In this document: positions 17,458-26,417 of the stretch, one piece after another
Layout of the letters: every line of letters begins with the position of its first letter
Numbering within the stretch: position 1 is the stretch's first letter
From: an uncultured Treponema sp.
GTDB taxonomy: Bacteria; Spirochaetota; Spirochaetia; Treponematales; Treponemataceae
DNA: 64,000 bases
Direction: 5' to 3'
Assembly: GCF_946187725.1 (NCBI RefSeq)
Contig: NZ_CAMHSK010000012.1
Location: forward strand, 18,367-82,366
Translations under genes and position numbers: made by a program
The notes under the pieces: generated by a model
What the model saw: only the letters and a program-made list of their open reading frames with translations
Told to the model about the DNA's origin: nothing
Database searches by the model: none

Positions 17458-18219
17458 ATGATTGTTGTTTTTATTGCGGCTTTTTTTTGTGTGATAAATA
17501 TATGCTCATGGGTCGCCTTTCTAATAAAGTTCAAGAAGCTTTTTTCAACTGATGACATAATCGCTAATACCCGTGAGCAGATGAATAACATGATTAGCGA
17601 CATAAATCATAATGCCGGTAGAAATATCGATATTATTGAAGACCGAATTCGTCAGCTCAAGGCCGTTGTCGCAGAAGCAGACAGGCATATTGAACTGGCC
17701 AAGCGTGAAATTGAGTCTCAGAAAGCAAATTTAGCATATAAACAGAAAATTGACGAAGTTGTTCAGTCGAAAAAACGCGTTGATAATTCAAAGAGCGCGT
17801 ATAATCCTGTGAACCGCTCCGTTCAGCAGTATATGCGTAATCAGAATTTAAATATTTCTGCTGCCCTTCAGTCTGGAAATGCTTATGAGCTTACAGAAAA
17901 GGGAAATATTCAGGCAAAAAACTCACCTCATCATCAGGGAGATTTGTTTGATATGGCAGATGCTGATTCTTCAAAGCAGATTGTCTCTGATGCAGGCACA
18001 ACTTTCACCGTTGAGTCGGACGGTTCTTCTTATGCGTCAGTTCCAGTAATTGGTGGAAAGGTAACTTATGCAGACGAGCCTGTTCAGCCGCATAAAAGTT
18101 TTGCTCAGCTTGTCCGTGATTTGAACAGTGCTGGTCATTCTGTAGAAGAAATTGCAAGTGAACTTGACAGTTCAATAACTGAAGTTCAGCTTTGCCTTGA
18201 TATGGATTTAGGTTTTTAG
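17458..18219 (+). CDS. membrane-anchored coiled-coil protein, end of the motility cluster
   Basis: 253 residues: one N-terminal membrane helix (about 2-22), a predicted coiled coil (about 45-105, NIDIIEDRIRQLKAVVAEA), a variable linker, and a C-terminal helix-turn-helix-like segment (AQLVRDLNSAGHSVEEIASE, then LDSSITEVQLCLDMDLGF). This layout resembles the DUF2802-type membrane proteins found near flagellar genes in other bacteria, but I cannot confirm membership. It is the last gene of the plus-strand cluster and is followed by convergent genes. Confidence 0.82.
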   Translation: MIVVFIAAFFCVINICSWVAFLIKFKKLFSTDDIIANTREQMNNMISDINHNAGRNIDIIEDRIRQLKAVVAEADRHIELAKREIESQKANLAYKQKIDEVVQSKKRVDNSKSAYNPVNRSVQQYMRNQNLNISAALQSGNAYELTEKGNIQAKNSPHHQGDLFDMADADSSKQIVSDAGTTFTVESDGSSYASVPVIGGKVTYADEPVQPHKSFAQLVRDLNSAGHSVEEIASELDSSITEVQLCLDMDLGF

Positions 18220-18238
18220 GTTCATCTCAATCATACCG

Positions 18239-18649
18239 TTAAAACGGGTTTTCGTGCCATTTTTCGATTTTTGCCCATTCAGAAAGAAGTCGCTCGGTTT
18301 TTTCTTTGGCGACTTTCTGAAGGACGGGATTATCGTTTCTTCTGTCCGGGTGATAGTACATCAATTTTTCCCTATAGATTTTTTTTGCCTCTTCAAAACT
18401 TGCGCTTTCGCTTATTCCAATGAATTTCAGGGCGTTTTTTACTTCATTTGGGATGTAATTTTTGATGATTTGATATTGCTGTTTTGGTTGAATTTTCGGC
18501 TTTTTTACCGTGCTTTCGCTCTGTTCTGGTGGGGGAGTGAATTGTTCTGTTTTTTGTGGCTCAGGCTCATCTTTTTGATTTGGGGGAAGCTCACCTGTTT
18601 CAAGAACTTCACTAATCAAATCTCCAAGCCTGTCGTACATTGTCTGCAT
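18239..18649 (-). CDS. J-domain protein (DnaJ-like)
   Basis: 136 residues. The C-terminal ~70 residues are a J domain: ALKFIGISESASFEEAKKIY, then REKLMYYHPDRR with the HPD tripeptide that stimulates Hsp70 ATPase. The N-terminal ~60 residues are a polar, Pro/Glu/Gln-rich linker after a short helix (MQTMYDRLGDLISEVLETG). The glycine-rich and zinc-finger parts of a true DnaJ are absent, so it is a specialised J-protein. It converges on the motility cluster with a 19-base gap. Confidence 0.85.
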   Translation of the reverse strand: MQTMYDRLGDLISEVLETGELPPNQKDEPEPQKTEQFTPPPEQSESTVKKPKIQPKQQYQIIKNYIPNEVKNALKFIGISESASFEEAKKIYREKLMYYHPDRRNDNPVLQKVAKEKTERLLSEWAKIEKWHENPF

Positions 18650-18676
18650 GCTGTCCCCACAGAGTGAGAAATAGTG

Positions 18677-18716
18677 AAAGTGCTGATTAACACTCGTTGT
18701 AATTAATCAGCACTTT
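18677..18716. terminator. 14-bp perfect hairpin between glgC and the J-protein gene
   Basis: AAAGTGCTGATTAA at 18677-18690 is perfectly complementary to TTAATCAGCACTTT at 18703-18716, with a 12-base loop. It lies just downstream of glgC, so it probably terminates glgC; yet the better T-run (AGTTTTTTG) is on the plus-strand side. It may work in both directions. Confidence 0.65.
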
Positions 18717-18731
18717 AGTTTTTTGTTAAAA

Positions 18732-20042
18732 TTAGATTACTGTTCCAGAAGGAATTACTGCACCTTTTCGGATTACGATGATTCCGTCTGAACTGTAGAA
18801 ATAGACGCCGTTTGCAAGTTTGTTCTCGCCGTCCGGATATTTGTTGCCGTCAACATTGATTCGGCAGTCGTCGCCAATTGCGGCATCCTTGTCGATGATG
18901 GTCTTTGCAATCTTACAGTTTTTGCCGATTCCTACATCCGGGCGCTGAGCCTTTCGGTTCTTTGCCTTTGCTTCTTCGTTTTCGTAGAAGTCTGCACCCA
19001 TTGTAATTACGCCGTCAAGTTCTGTTCCTTCGCGGATGATTGTTCGAACACCGATAATTGATTTTTTGATTGTTTTGCTGTTGATAAGAATACAGCCTTC
19101 TGAAAGGAGACTGCTTTCGATGTGCGGAGCGCCGTTAACTTTTGGCGGCGGAAGGTTTCGCATGTGAGTGTAGATTGGAGAATCTGCATCGTAGAAATTG
19201 AACGGTGGAATGTCTTTTGTGAGATCAAGTGTGGCATTGTAGAAGCTGCGGATTGTACCGATATCTTCCCAGTAACCGTCAAAAATATATGAATTGACTT
19301 TTCGGTCTTTGATTGCAAGAGGAATTACTTCTTTTCCGAAGTCAGTGTAGTCGTTATCGAGGGCTTCTTCCATTACTTTTGCATTGAAGATGTAGATACC
19401 CATTGAAGCGAGGTATTCTTTTTCTTTTGGAAGGTCGCCGCGTGCTTTTTCAGGGATTTTCCAGTTGCCGCTTTTGAGAACTTCTACAGACGGTTTTTCG
19501 ATGAACTCAGTGATTTTGTTCTTTGAGTCAATCTTCATGATTCCGAAGCCAGTTGCATCGCGTTCGTTTACCGCTGTGGTTGCGATTGTGATGTCTGCAC
19601 CGCTTTCAAGGTGGCTGTTCATGAATTCTTTGAGATCCATTCGGTAAAGCTGGTCACCAGAAAGGATGATGTAATGTGTCGGTTTCTGAGACTTGAAGTG
19701 AATGAAATTTTTTCTTACAGCATCGGCTGTTCCTTCAAACCAGCCTGAGTGTTCAAGAGTCTGTTCAGCTGCGAGAATTTCTACAAATCCTTTTGAGAAG
19801 CGGTCGAAGTTATATGAATTTGTGATATGATGATGAAGTGAAGCAGAATTGAACTGCGTGAGAAGGTAAATTTTGCGGAAACCAGAGTTGATACAGTTTG
19901 AGATAGGAATGTCTACGATTCGGTATTTGCCTCCGAACGGAACAGCCGGCTTGGAGCGGTCTTTTGTCAGTGGATAAAGTCTTGTTCCTTTACCACCACC
20001 CAAGATAATCGCCAAAACACGAGGTTTTTCTACATTTGTCAT
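18732..20042 (-). CDS. glgC: glucose-1-phosphate adenylyltransferase (ADP-glucose pyrophosphorylase)
   Basis: Makes ADP-glucose for glycogen synthesis. The 436 residues start with the nucleotide-binding loop LGGGKGTRLYPLTKDRSKPA, followed by VPFGGKYRIVDIPISNC, the substrate site IIEFIEKPS-type strand (ITEFIEKPS) and YIFDGYWEDIGTI. The C-terminal ~140 residues are a left-handed beta-helix with hexapeptide repeats (GVRTIIREGTELDGVI). AGGAGC precedes the ATG. No other glycogen gene is adjacent; it is divergent from mlaE. Confidence 0.95.
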   Translation of the reverse strand: MTNVEKPRVLAIILGGGKGTRLYPLTKDRSKPAVPFGGKYRIVDIPISNCINSGFRKIYLLTQFNSASLHHHITNSYNFDRFSKGFVEILAAEQTLEHSGWFEGTADAVRKNFIHFKSQKPTHYIILSGDQLYRMDLKEFMNSHLESGADITIATTAVNERDATGFGIMKIDSKNKITEFIEKPSVEVLKSGNWKIPEKARGDLPKEKEYLASMGIYIFNAKVMEEALDNDYTDFGKEVIPLAIKDRKVNSYIFDGYWEDIGTIRSFYNATLDLTKDIPPFNFYDADSPIYTHMRNLPPPKVNGAPHIESSLLSEGCILINSKTIKKSIIGVRTIIREGTELDGVITMGADFYENEEAKAKNRKAQRPDVGIGKNCKIAKTIIDKDAAIGDDCRINVDGNKYPDGENKLANGVYFYSSDGIIVIRKGAVIPSGTVI

Positions 20043-20086
20043 AATTTTAGCTCCTGAAAGTGAAAAAAGTTATAATATATAAAACC

Positions 20087-20115
20087 ATAATAAACCCAAA
20101 AATTGCATAACGCAA
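20087..20115 (-). promoter_or_regulatory. candidate promoter for glgC
   Basis: On the minus strand TTGCGT and TATTAT are 17 bases apart, about 45 bases upstream of the start codon. A further TATAAC-like box lies closer to the gene. No clear promoter was found for the divergent mlaE in the same 132-base gap, although an ACAAATTTGT palindrome lies near 20150. Confidence 0.4.
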
Positions 20116-20174
20116 ATCATTTTTTTGTACATTTCAGCACAATATTACAAATTTGTAGTTAATGTGTGTGAATT

Positions 20175-21005
20175 ATGGTAATATCATTAGACCAGTTCGG
20201 AAATCTTGGGGCGTATCTGGAGTTGTTTGTGTTAAAGAAAATCGGTTCGGGAGTAATTTCTTATTTTTCAGCTGTTCCCTATCTTTTGGGCTATATTGGC
20301 CGTACTTTCGTGTCTTCAACGGCTTTTATCCGTCGGGTCAAGGCGGCCCGCAAAGTCATCATAATGCAGCTTCTATTTACATTTATCGAGGCTCTTCCAA
20401 TCATTGCCGTGCTTTCAGTTTCCCTTGGTTCAGCTATTTACATAATCGGCTATTCGTTTCTTCTGTCGATAGGGCAGGCATCACTTATCTATAATCTTCT
20501 TGCACTAATCGTTATTCGGGAGCTAGGGCCTCTTCTTGTGGCCTTTGTCGTTACGGCGCGTTCTGCTACGGCAATTGCAACGGAACTTGGCGGCATGGTA
20601 ACTTCACATCAGATTGAAAGCTTTGTTTCTTGCGGCATAGACCCGATCGCTTATCTTGTTGTTCCGCGATTTCTTGGCGTGAGTCTTTCAGTTTTCTTCC
20701 TTAATTTGTATTTTTCTTTCTGCGGAATTCTTGGACCTGCAATAATCTCTCAATTTGTAAGTCCGCTTGCTTCATACGGATATTTTGAGAATCTTCTGAA
20801 AAGCGTGTCTATTTTCACAATCATCACATCCATGATTAAAAGCCTGGTTTTCGGCATGGTCATTTCAATTACGGCAACATATTACGGCTTTAATGTTGAG
20901 AGGGCATCAACGGAAATCCCTATTGCGGGCATACAGGCTGTTTCAAAATCATTCGTCGGTATAATCATCGCGGATGTGCTCATAATCGTACTTTCTTCTT
21001 TATAA
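20175..21005 (+). CDS. mlaE: MlaE-type ABC transporter permease
   Basis: The permease of a lipid transporter of the Mla/Mce class that moves phospholipids between the membranes. The 276 residues have five to six hydrophobic segments and the diagnostic string RELGPLLVAFVVTARSATAI followed by ATELGGM, with ISQFVSPLASYGYF later. There is no clear Shine-Dalgarno sequence before the ATG. ATPase and MCE genes follow directly. Confidence 0.93.
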   Translation: MVISLDQFGNLGAYLELFVLKKIGSGVISYFSAVPYLLGYIGRTFVSSTAFIRRVKAARKVIIMQLLFTFIEALPIIAVLSVSLGSAIYIIGYSFLLSIGQASLIYNLLALIVIRELGPLLVAFVVTARSATAIATELGGMVTSHQIESFVSCGIDPIAYLVVPRFLGVSLSVFFLNLYFSFCGILGPAIISQFVSPLASYGYFENLLKSVSIFTIITSMIKSLVFGMVISITATYYGFNVERASTEIPIAGIQAVSKSFVGIIIADVLIIVLSSL

Positions 21006-21018
21006 GACGGGGGATGAA

Positions 21019-21681
21019 ATGGCTTTATTTCGAATTGAGGATGTGAAATTCAATTCCAGGAGCAAGGAAGTAATCAGGGGCATTAGTCTAGATATTGAAG
21101 CGGGTACTGTCACAGGTTTGATGGGCAGGTCTGGAAGCGGAAAATCAACTTTGCTGAAGCTGATTGCAGGAATTCTTGTTCCGAGCGGCGGCCGGGTGCT
21201 TTATAAGAATATAGACATTCAGCTCATGAATGATAAGAGAAATATGCGGTTTCGCCGTGAATGTTCCTTCGTTTTTCAGGATTCCGCTTTATGGGCCAAT
21301 CAGGATATTGCTCAGAATTTGAACCTTCCTTTGCAGACCCAGAATCCGTCGATGTCCGAATCTGAGCGAAAACAGCGAATTCATGAGGTTTGCGAGCTTG
21401 TGAAATATGAACGCCCCCTGAATTTGCGGCCTGTTGACCTTTCCATGGGCGAGCAGAAAAGAATTGCGTTTGCCCGTGCGTTAATCAACAGACCTGAAGT
21501 GCTTTTTCTTGATGAGTGCACCGAATCTCTTGATAAAAAGGGCGGGGCTGTAATCCTTGATTTGCTGCATGATTTTATCGCTGCTGGAAATACCGTCGTT
21601 TATGTGAGCCACAGCACTTCTTTTATCTCAGCGATTGGCGGCGATAAGTATGTTATTGATGAAGGTCTTTTAAGTGATTAA
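21019..21681 (+). CDS. mlaF: MlaF-type ABC transporter ATP-binding protein
   Basis: Powers the MlaE permease. The 220 residues contain Walker A GRSGSGKSTLLKLIAGI, a Q-loop (SFVFQDSALWANQD), a signature in which the usual LSGGQ reads LSMGEQ (VDLSMGEQKRIAFARAL), Walker B VLFLDECTESLD with C in the position often occupied by P, and the switch His in VSHSTSFI. The length is a little short of other MlaF proteins. It is 13 bases after mlaE. Confidence 0.93.
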   Translation: MALFRIEDVKFNSRSKEVIRGISLDIEAGTVTGLMGRSGSGKSTLLKLIAGILVPSGGRVLYKNIDIQLMNDKRNMRFRRECSFVFQDSALWANQDIAQNLNLPLQTQNPSMSESERKQRIHEVCELVKYERPLNLRPVDLSMGEQKRIAFARALINRPEVLFLDECTESLDKKGGAVILDLLHDFIAAGNTVVYVSHSTSFISAIGGDKYVIDEGLLSD

Positions 21682-21712
21682 AATGGACTAAATAAATTAA
21701 AAAAGTCAGTGT

Positions 21713-22648
21713 ATGAAATTTAAAATTCGTTTCGCAGATCAGATTGTCGGATTTTTCTCTTTGCTTGCTATGGCGCTTCTTATTGCTTTCGTATTTGCTT
21801 TGGGTGCAAGTCAAAACTGGTTCGTCAAAAAAAACATCTATTATACATATTTTCCGTCTGGGGCAGGTTTTTCGGTCGGCATGGATGTTACCTACAAGGG
21901 CTTTCCAATCGGAAAAATCAGTGATGTAGACCTTGAAGGTTCTGCTGCCCGTATCGAATTTTATGTTCTTGAAGATTATGCCGAATATGCAAAGGAATTT
22001 TCACTGGTTGAGCTTATAACAAGTCCTATCGGGCTTGGTTCTTCATTTGTATTCCATCCGGGAAGGGGTACTGAAATTATTCCGTCTGGTTCTGAAATTT
22101 TTCGTATAGATTCAACTACAGGCCGGCAATTTATAACGGCAAAAAAAATTGCTCTTGAAGTACAGGAAGATTCAATCGGTGTAATGATGAAAAAAGTTTC
22201 TTCCATTATGGATAATGTAAATTTGCTTCTGGTTAATTTGAATTCGGCTCTATCCGGTCGTGAAGACACTGCAACTCCAATCAAACAGATAATAGCAAAT
22301 TTAAATGAAATCACAAAGAATATTTCTGCCCTTACAGGCACTTTGAACAATGACAGTGGTGCCGTTCCTGCTCTGCTTGGAAATCAGCTTACAACAGATA
22401 TTTCTGATGTGCTCAAAAACATTTCGCTTGTTTCTGATGAGCTTACATCAATTTCTGGAAGCGCGGATGTGCTTGTTTCAAATGCCGTTCCTGAAATTGA
22501 CAGTGCGCTGCTTCAGCTCAATTCTATTCTGATTGAAGTTCAGGATGTGCTTACCGGTGTCAAAAACAATGCCTTTATCCGTGGCGGAGTGCCTGACAGA
22601 ACGAGCGGAAAGGCTTCGACAAGTCAGCTGAGGAGCGAGGATTTCTGA
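21713..22648 (+). CDS. mlaD: MCE-domain protein MlaD
   Basis: The periplasmic lipid-binding component. The 311 residues have one N-terminal membrane anchor (about 9-31) and an MCE domain (about 40-125) seen in GAGFSVGMDVTYKGFPIGKI and ELITSPIGLGSSFVFHPG. The remaining ~180 residues are helical with heptad-like spacing of Leu/Ile/Val and probably form a long coiled-coil extension. The last base of its stop is shared with the start of the next gene. Confidence 0.9.
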   Translation: MKFKIRFADQIVGFFSLLAMALLIAFVFALGASQNWFVKKNIYYTYFPSGAGFSVGMDVTYKGFPIGKISDVDLEGSAARIEFYVLEDYAEYAKEFSLVELITSPIGLGSSFVFHPGRGTEIIPSGSEIFRIDSTTGRQFITAKKIALEVQEDSIGVMMKKVSSIMDNVNLLLVNLNSALSGREDTATPIKQIIANLNEITKNISALTGTLNNDSGAVPALLGNQLTTDISDVLKNISLVSDELTSISGSADVLVSNAVPEIDSALLQLNSILIEVQDVLTGVKNNAFIRGGVPDRTSGKASTSQLRSEDF

Positions 22649-23553
22649 TGCGACTATTTTCCTTTTTTGTCTTGAGTTTACTGTTTGTTTCATGTTCTTC
22701 TGCACCCAAACGGGTTATGCTCGTCACTGATAATACAAATCTAGCTTATTCCAGATTAGAAGAGGCTGATGCAAGCATCGTTTCCGGAAAATATGACCGG
22801 GCATACAATCAGCTGTCATCTGCCTTCAATCTTGCACTTTCGGTTGATAATCCGGCTCTTCTTTGCAAAATCACTCTTTCAGGAATCGTCCTTAAAATTT
22901 CAAATCCAGAACTTGATAAGGCTCAAGATGAATCAGAGGGGGCAGTTGAGCAAAATGAGAGCTTTCTTTCAGTGTCAAAAGAGGAGCTGCTTGTCCTTGC
23001 TAAAAAACTTGCGGGTCGTTCTTCTGAGCAGAAAAATCTTTCAAATCTTTGCTCTGTTTATGATGTCAGAATTCAGCTCGAAAACGAAAAAAATCTTTCA
23101 GATGGAAGAATTTCTTCTGAAAACATGAAGGCTTATCTTTCTTCCTTAGAAAAAGCAAAGCCCGCACTTTCAAAAGAACCGTTTTATCTTGCTTACCTGT
23201 ACAGAACTTTCGGTGATGTGTGCATGGCTGGCGGAAAATACAGCGATGCACAGATATATTACTCCGAGGCTGCAAAAATTCACACAAAAGAACGCTATCT
23301 GATGGAAATCGGCCTGGACTGGTATTGCGTTGCCCGTGCGTATTCTCAGGGCGGAAACAAAAAGGCGGCGGTGGATGCAATTCTTACTGCCTTAAAATAT
23401 GACCGGGATGCTGAAAATACACGGGGAATAGCCTCTGACTACATGGCTTATTCAAGAATCCTCTTGAAAGGTAATGTTACAAAAGAAGAAAAGGCGCTTT
23501 CTGATGAACTGTGTGCCTGGAGCGAAAAAATCTTAAAGGCCGGAAAGTTTTAA
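22648..23553 (+). CDS. TPR-containing lipoprotein of the Mla operon
   Basis: 301 residues. The lipobox LLFVSC with Cys16 marks a lipoprotein (MRLFSFFVLSLLFVSCSSAP). Tetratricopeptide-type helices fill the rest, for example FYLAYLYRTFGDVCMAGGKY and AQIYYSEAAKIH, then a later repeat with AVDAILTALKYDRDAEN. It is coupled to mlaD by a one-base overlap, so it may be an accessory part of the lipid transport system, perhaps taking the place of MlaC or an outer-membrane partner; that is inference. Confidence 0.83.
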   Translation: MRLFSFFVLSLLFVSCSSAPKRVMLVTDNTNLAYSRLEEADASIVSGKYDRAYNQLSSAFNLALSVDNPALLCKITLSGIVLKISNPELDKAQDESEGAVEQNESFLSVSKEELLVLAKKLAGRSSEQKNLSNLCSVYDVRIQLENEKNLSDGRISSENMKAYLSSLEKAKPALSKEPFYLAYLYRTFGDVCMAGGKYSDAQIYYSEAAKIHTKERYLMEIGLDWYCVARAYSQGGNKKAAVDAILTALKYDRDAENTRGIASDYMAYSRILLKGNVTKEEKALSDELCAWSEKILKAGKF

Positions 23554-23602
23554 ATTTGAAAGAACTGATTGATGCTTGCAGAAAGGGGAGTGGTTTTTAC
23601 AG

Positions 23603-23631
23603 TTGCATGAAAGTCTTTTTAAGGTTAAAAT
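23603..23631 (+). promoter_or_regulatory. candidate promoter immediately before phoH
   Basis: TTGCAT at 23603-23608 and TAAAAT at 23626-23631 are 17 bases apart. The -10 ends 7 bases before the GTG start, so the transcript would begin at or near the start codon. Confidence 0.45.
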
Positions 23632-23638
23632 AAAATAA

Positions 23639-24613
23639 GTGAATTCTGAATATACGATTGTGTTTTCTGACGGCGATTTGCTTTCGCGGGTCTGTGGCAC
23701 AAATGACAGCAATTTAAAACTCATCGAAAAGCATATTGGCGTTCCGGTCTTTACCCGTGGAAATGAAATTTCCATAAGCGAGGAAGATCCTCGTGTTCAG
23801 CAGGAATTTAAATTCATAATCGACCGTATTATCGACGAAATTTCTGATTCAGGTGATTCTTCTTCTGATTTAATTCATTCAATATTAAATACGGGCTTTG
23901 TTGACGGTATCGCGGATTCAGATTTTAATGCGGCACGCTACGCCATTTCAATTCCGGGCAGCACGCGTAAAATTTACCCCAAAACTAAAAATCAGGCAGA
24001 ACTAGTCAAATCTTTCAGAAACAAAAATCTTGTATTTGCAGAAGGTCCTGCTGGAAGCGGAAAGACATTTCTTGCGGTGGCCGAAGCCTTGAATCTTGTG
24101 CTTTCTAAAAAAGTGAATTCAATCGTTCTTACGCGACCGATTGTTGAGGCTGGTGAAAGTCTTGGTTATCTTCCCGGTGACCTTGAAAGCAAAATCAATC
24201 CTTATTTACGGCCTCTTTATGATTCAATGAATGCCTGTCTGCCCCGTGAAATAGTGCATAAACTTACGGAAAATGATATTATAGAAACTGCGCCTCTTGC
24301 TTATATGCGTGGCCGCACTCTCAACAATTGTGCTGTAATCCTTGATGAGGCACAGAACACCACAGTTGAGCAGATGAAGATGTTTCTGACACGAATGGGC
24401 GAAAATTCAAAGGTTTTTGTCACAGGAGATATATCTCAGATTGATCTTCCCAAGCGGCAGAAGTCGGGATTGATTCATGCCATGCATATTCTGGAAGGAA
24501 TCGATGAAATCAGCATAGTCCGTCTTGATGGGCGTGATGTCGTTCGTTCTGGCCTTGTCAGAAAAATCGTACAGGCATACGAGCAGGATTCAGATTGCAC
24601 TGGTGAGGCTTAG
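23639..24613 (+). CDS. phoH: PhoH family ATPase
   Basis: PhoH-like (YbeZ) ATPase, partner of YbeY in ribosome/RNA quality control. The 324 residues include an N-terminal ~100-residue KH-like segment and the PhoH core with Walker A EGPAGSGKTFLAVAEAL (P-loop 136-143), TRPIVEAGESLGYLPGD, Walker B CAVILDEAQNTT and FVTGDISQIDLP. The GTG start is used because no later ATG preserves the N-terminal domain; the nearest purine run (AAGG) is 14 bases away. It is followed by pgpH and ybeY, the usual neighbours. Confidence 0.93.
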   Translation: MNSEYTIVFSDGDLLSRVCGTNDSNLKLIEKHIGVPVFTRGNEISISEEDPRVQQEFKFIIDRIIDEISDSGDSSSDLIHSILNTGFVDGIADSDFNAARYAISIPGSTRKIYPKTKNQAELVKSFRNKNLVFAEGPAGSGKTFLAVAEALNLVLSKKVNSIVLTRPIVEAGESLGYLPGDLESKINPYLRPLYDSMNACLPREIVHKLTENDIIETAPLAYMRGRTLNNCAVILDEAQNTTVEQMKMFLTRMGENSKVFVTGDISQIDLPKRQKSGLIHAMHILEGIDEISIVRLDGRDVVRSGLVRKIVQAYEQDSDCTGEA

Positions 24614-24647
24614 ATTTGTCCACACGGCAATCTTTTGGAGTTAAAAA

Positions 24648-26417
24648 ATGAGTAAAAAAGAAAAAAACGAAGAAAACGGAATAGTCAGAACTTTCTCTTC
24701 CATGGGAGCGTTTATTGCTAAAAACTGGCAGTTGATTCTGGCATTCTTCCTCACTTTCATGGCTGCTACAGCGATTCTCTGGTACGATGCCAATACAACC
24801 GAAACGCTCGCTTCATTTGCAATTGAAGAATATGAAGTCGGTCAGGTTGCCGACAAGACTATTTATGCAAAAAAATCTCTTCCTGAAGATGTGCAGTATC
24901 CTGTTGCAATCGAAAAGGGTGAAAAAGTTATCCGTAAAGGGTTCCCTATCACCGAAGAGGAATTTTTCAAGCTTCAGAAAATGGCGGATTCTCCGCTTTA
25001 CATCGATTATCGGGCTTTCTGGGATAAAATTCTTTACCTTGTGCTCGTTGCTGTTCTCTGGATTGTGCTTTTCAACCCAGTTCTTTTAAAACGTCGGATC
25101 GAAATAAAAGAAGTGATTCTTGAGTGCGTGCTTTTTATCCTTGTTTTCTTTACGACATCGTTTGGCATGAAGAGTGCAATTTTCCAGAATCCATATACGC
25201 TGCCAGTCATGATTCCTTCGGTCTTTTCGGCATTCTTGATTGCGATTCTTTTCGGGCAGACATCCGCTTTGTTTTTCTCAATTCTGCTCTCTCTCGGCGT
25301 TCTCGGTGCTTCTTCATTTCAGATTGTTCCGACTCTTTTTACGCTCGCCGTATGTGTTTCTGCTTCACGAATCGTAATGAAGATTGAAAGACGAATCGAC
25401 ATGGTTTTTGCATCCCTTATGCAGGCCGTACTTAATGTTGTGTTCATTGTCTTCCTTAAAGTCATGTTCAATTCTGATTTTAACGATGCGGTTTTCATTT
25501 GTCCGGGAATTGCTTTTAACGGCTTCCTTTCGGGAATTCTTGTGCTTGGATTCCTTACGCCGCTTGAATCTATTATGAACACAGCTTCTGTATTCCGGCT
25601 TATGGATTTGAGCGATCAGAACGCACCTGTTTTGCGAAAGCTTCTTCTTACTGCGAGCGGAACTCACCAGCACTGCATGATGGTTGCTCAGCTTGCCGAA
25701 AACGCATGTAAAGAAATCGGGGCAAACGCTCTTCTTGCGAGGGTCGGCTCATATTATCATGATATCGGTAAAATGGAGCATCCTGAGTATTTTACAGAAA
25801 ACAATATCGATACCGCTAACAAGCATACTGATTTAAATCCGTCGCTTTCGGTTTCGGTAATCAAAAGTCATGTAAAAATCGGTGTTGAAAAGGCATATCA
25901 GCTTCGTCTTCCAAAGCAGATAATCGATATTATCGCAGAGCATCACGGCAATTCCCTGATTACTTACTTCTATAATAAGGCAAAAGAAAAAGATGAAAAT
26001 GTAAATCCAGAAGATTATTCTTATATCGGAAATCCTCCGAGTACAAAAGAAAGTGCAGTTGTAATGCTCGCGGATGTATGTGAGGCGGCCTGTAAATCTC
26101 TTGAAAAACCGACTGCCCAGCGGCTAGAAAAATTCATTCAGGATTTAATCAATAAAAAGATTGAAAGCGGCCAGCTTGACAATTCAGCGCTTACTTTCGG
26201 TGAACTTACTAAAATCCGTGATACATTCGTTCGCATTCTTGCAGCATACTATCATGGACGAATCAAATATCAAAATCAGAAAGACCCTGATGCTACCGGT
26301 GACAGTGAAGCCGAAAAATCAGAAAAAGACAAATCTTTCACTTCTGAAAAGGACAAATCCCAGTCTTCTGAGGTAAAAGCTGATTCAACAAAATCTGAAA
26401 AACAGGAGAAAGAATAA
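24648..26417 (+). CDS. pgpH: 7TM-HD phosphohydrolase (PgpH/YqfF type, c-di-AMP phosphodiesterase)
   Basis: A membrane HD-domain enzyme; the family member PgpH hydrolyses cyclic di-AMP. One N-terminal helix (about 22-45) is followed by a short extracytoplasmic part of ~80 residues, then about seven helices (about 125-325), then the HD domain with SGTHQHCMMVAQLAENACK, YYHDIGKMEHPEYF (H371, D372) and IAEHHGNSLITYFY. The last ~50 residues are a Lys/Ser/Glu-rich tail. At 589 residues it is shorter than the ~700 of Listeria PgpH because the extracellular domain is reduced. It is coupled to ybeY. Confidence 0.9.
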   Translation: MSKKEKNEENGIVRTFSSMGAFIAKNWQLILAFFLTFMAATAILWYDANTTETLASFAIEEYEVGQVADKTIYAKKSLPEDVQYPVAIEKGEKVIRKGFPITEEEFFKLQKMADSPLYIDYRAFWDKILYLVLVAVLWIVLFNPVLLKRRIEIKEVILECVLFILVFFTTSFGMKSAIFQNPYTLPVMIPSVFSAFLIAILFGQTSALFFSILLSLGVLGASSFQIVPTLFTLAVCVSASRIVMKIERRIDMVFASLMQAVLNVVFIVFLKVMFNSDFNDAVFICPGIAFNGFLSGILVLGFLTPLESIMNTASVFRLMDLSDQNAPVLRKLLLTASGTHQHCMMVAQLAENACKEIGANALLARVGSYYHDIGKMEHPEYFTENNIDTANKHTDLNPSLSVSVIKSHVKIGVEKAYQLRLPKQIIDIIAEHHGNSLITYFYNKAKEKDENVNPEDYSYIGNPPSTKESAVVMLADVCEAACKSLEKPTAQRLEKFIQDLINKKIESGQLDNSALTFGELTKIRDTFVRILAAYYHGRIKYQNQKDPDATGDSEAEKSEKDKSFTSEKDKSQSSEVKADSTKSEKQEKE

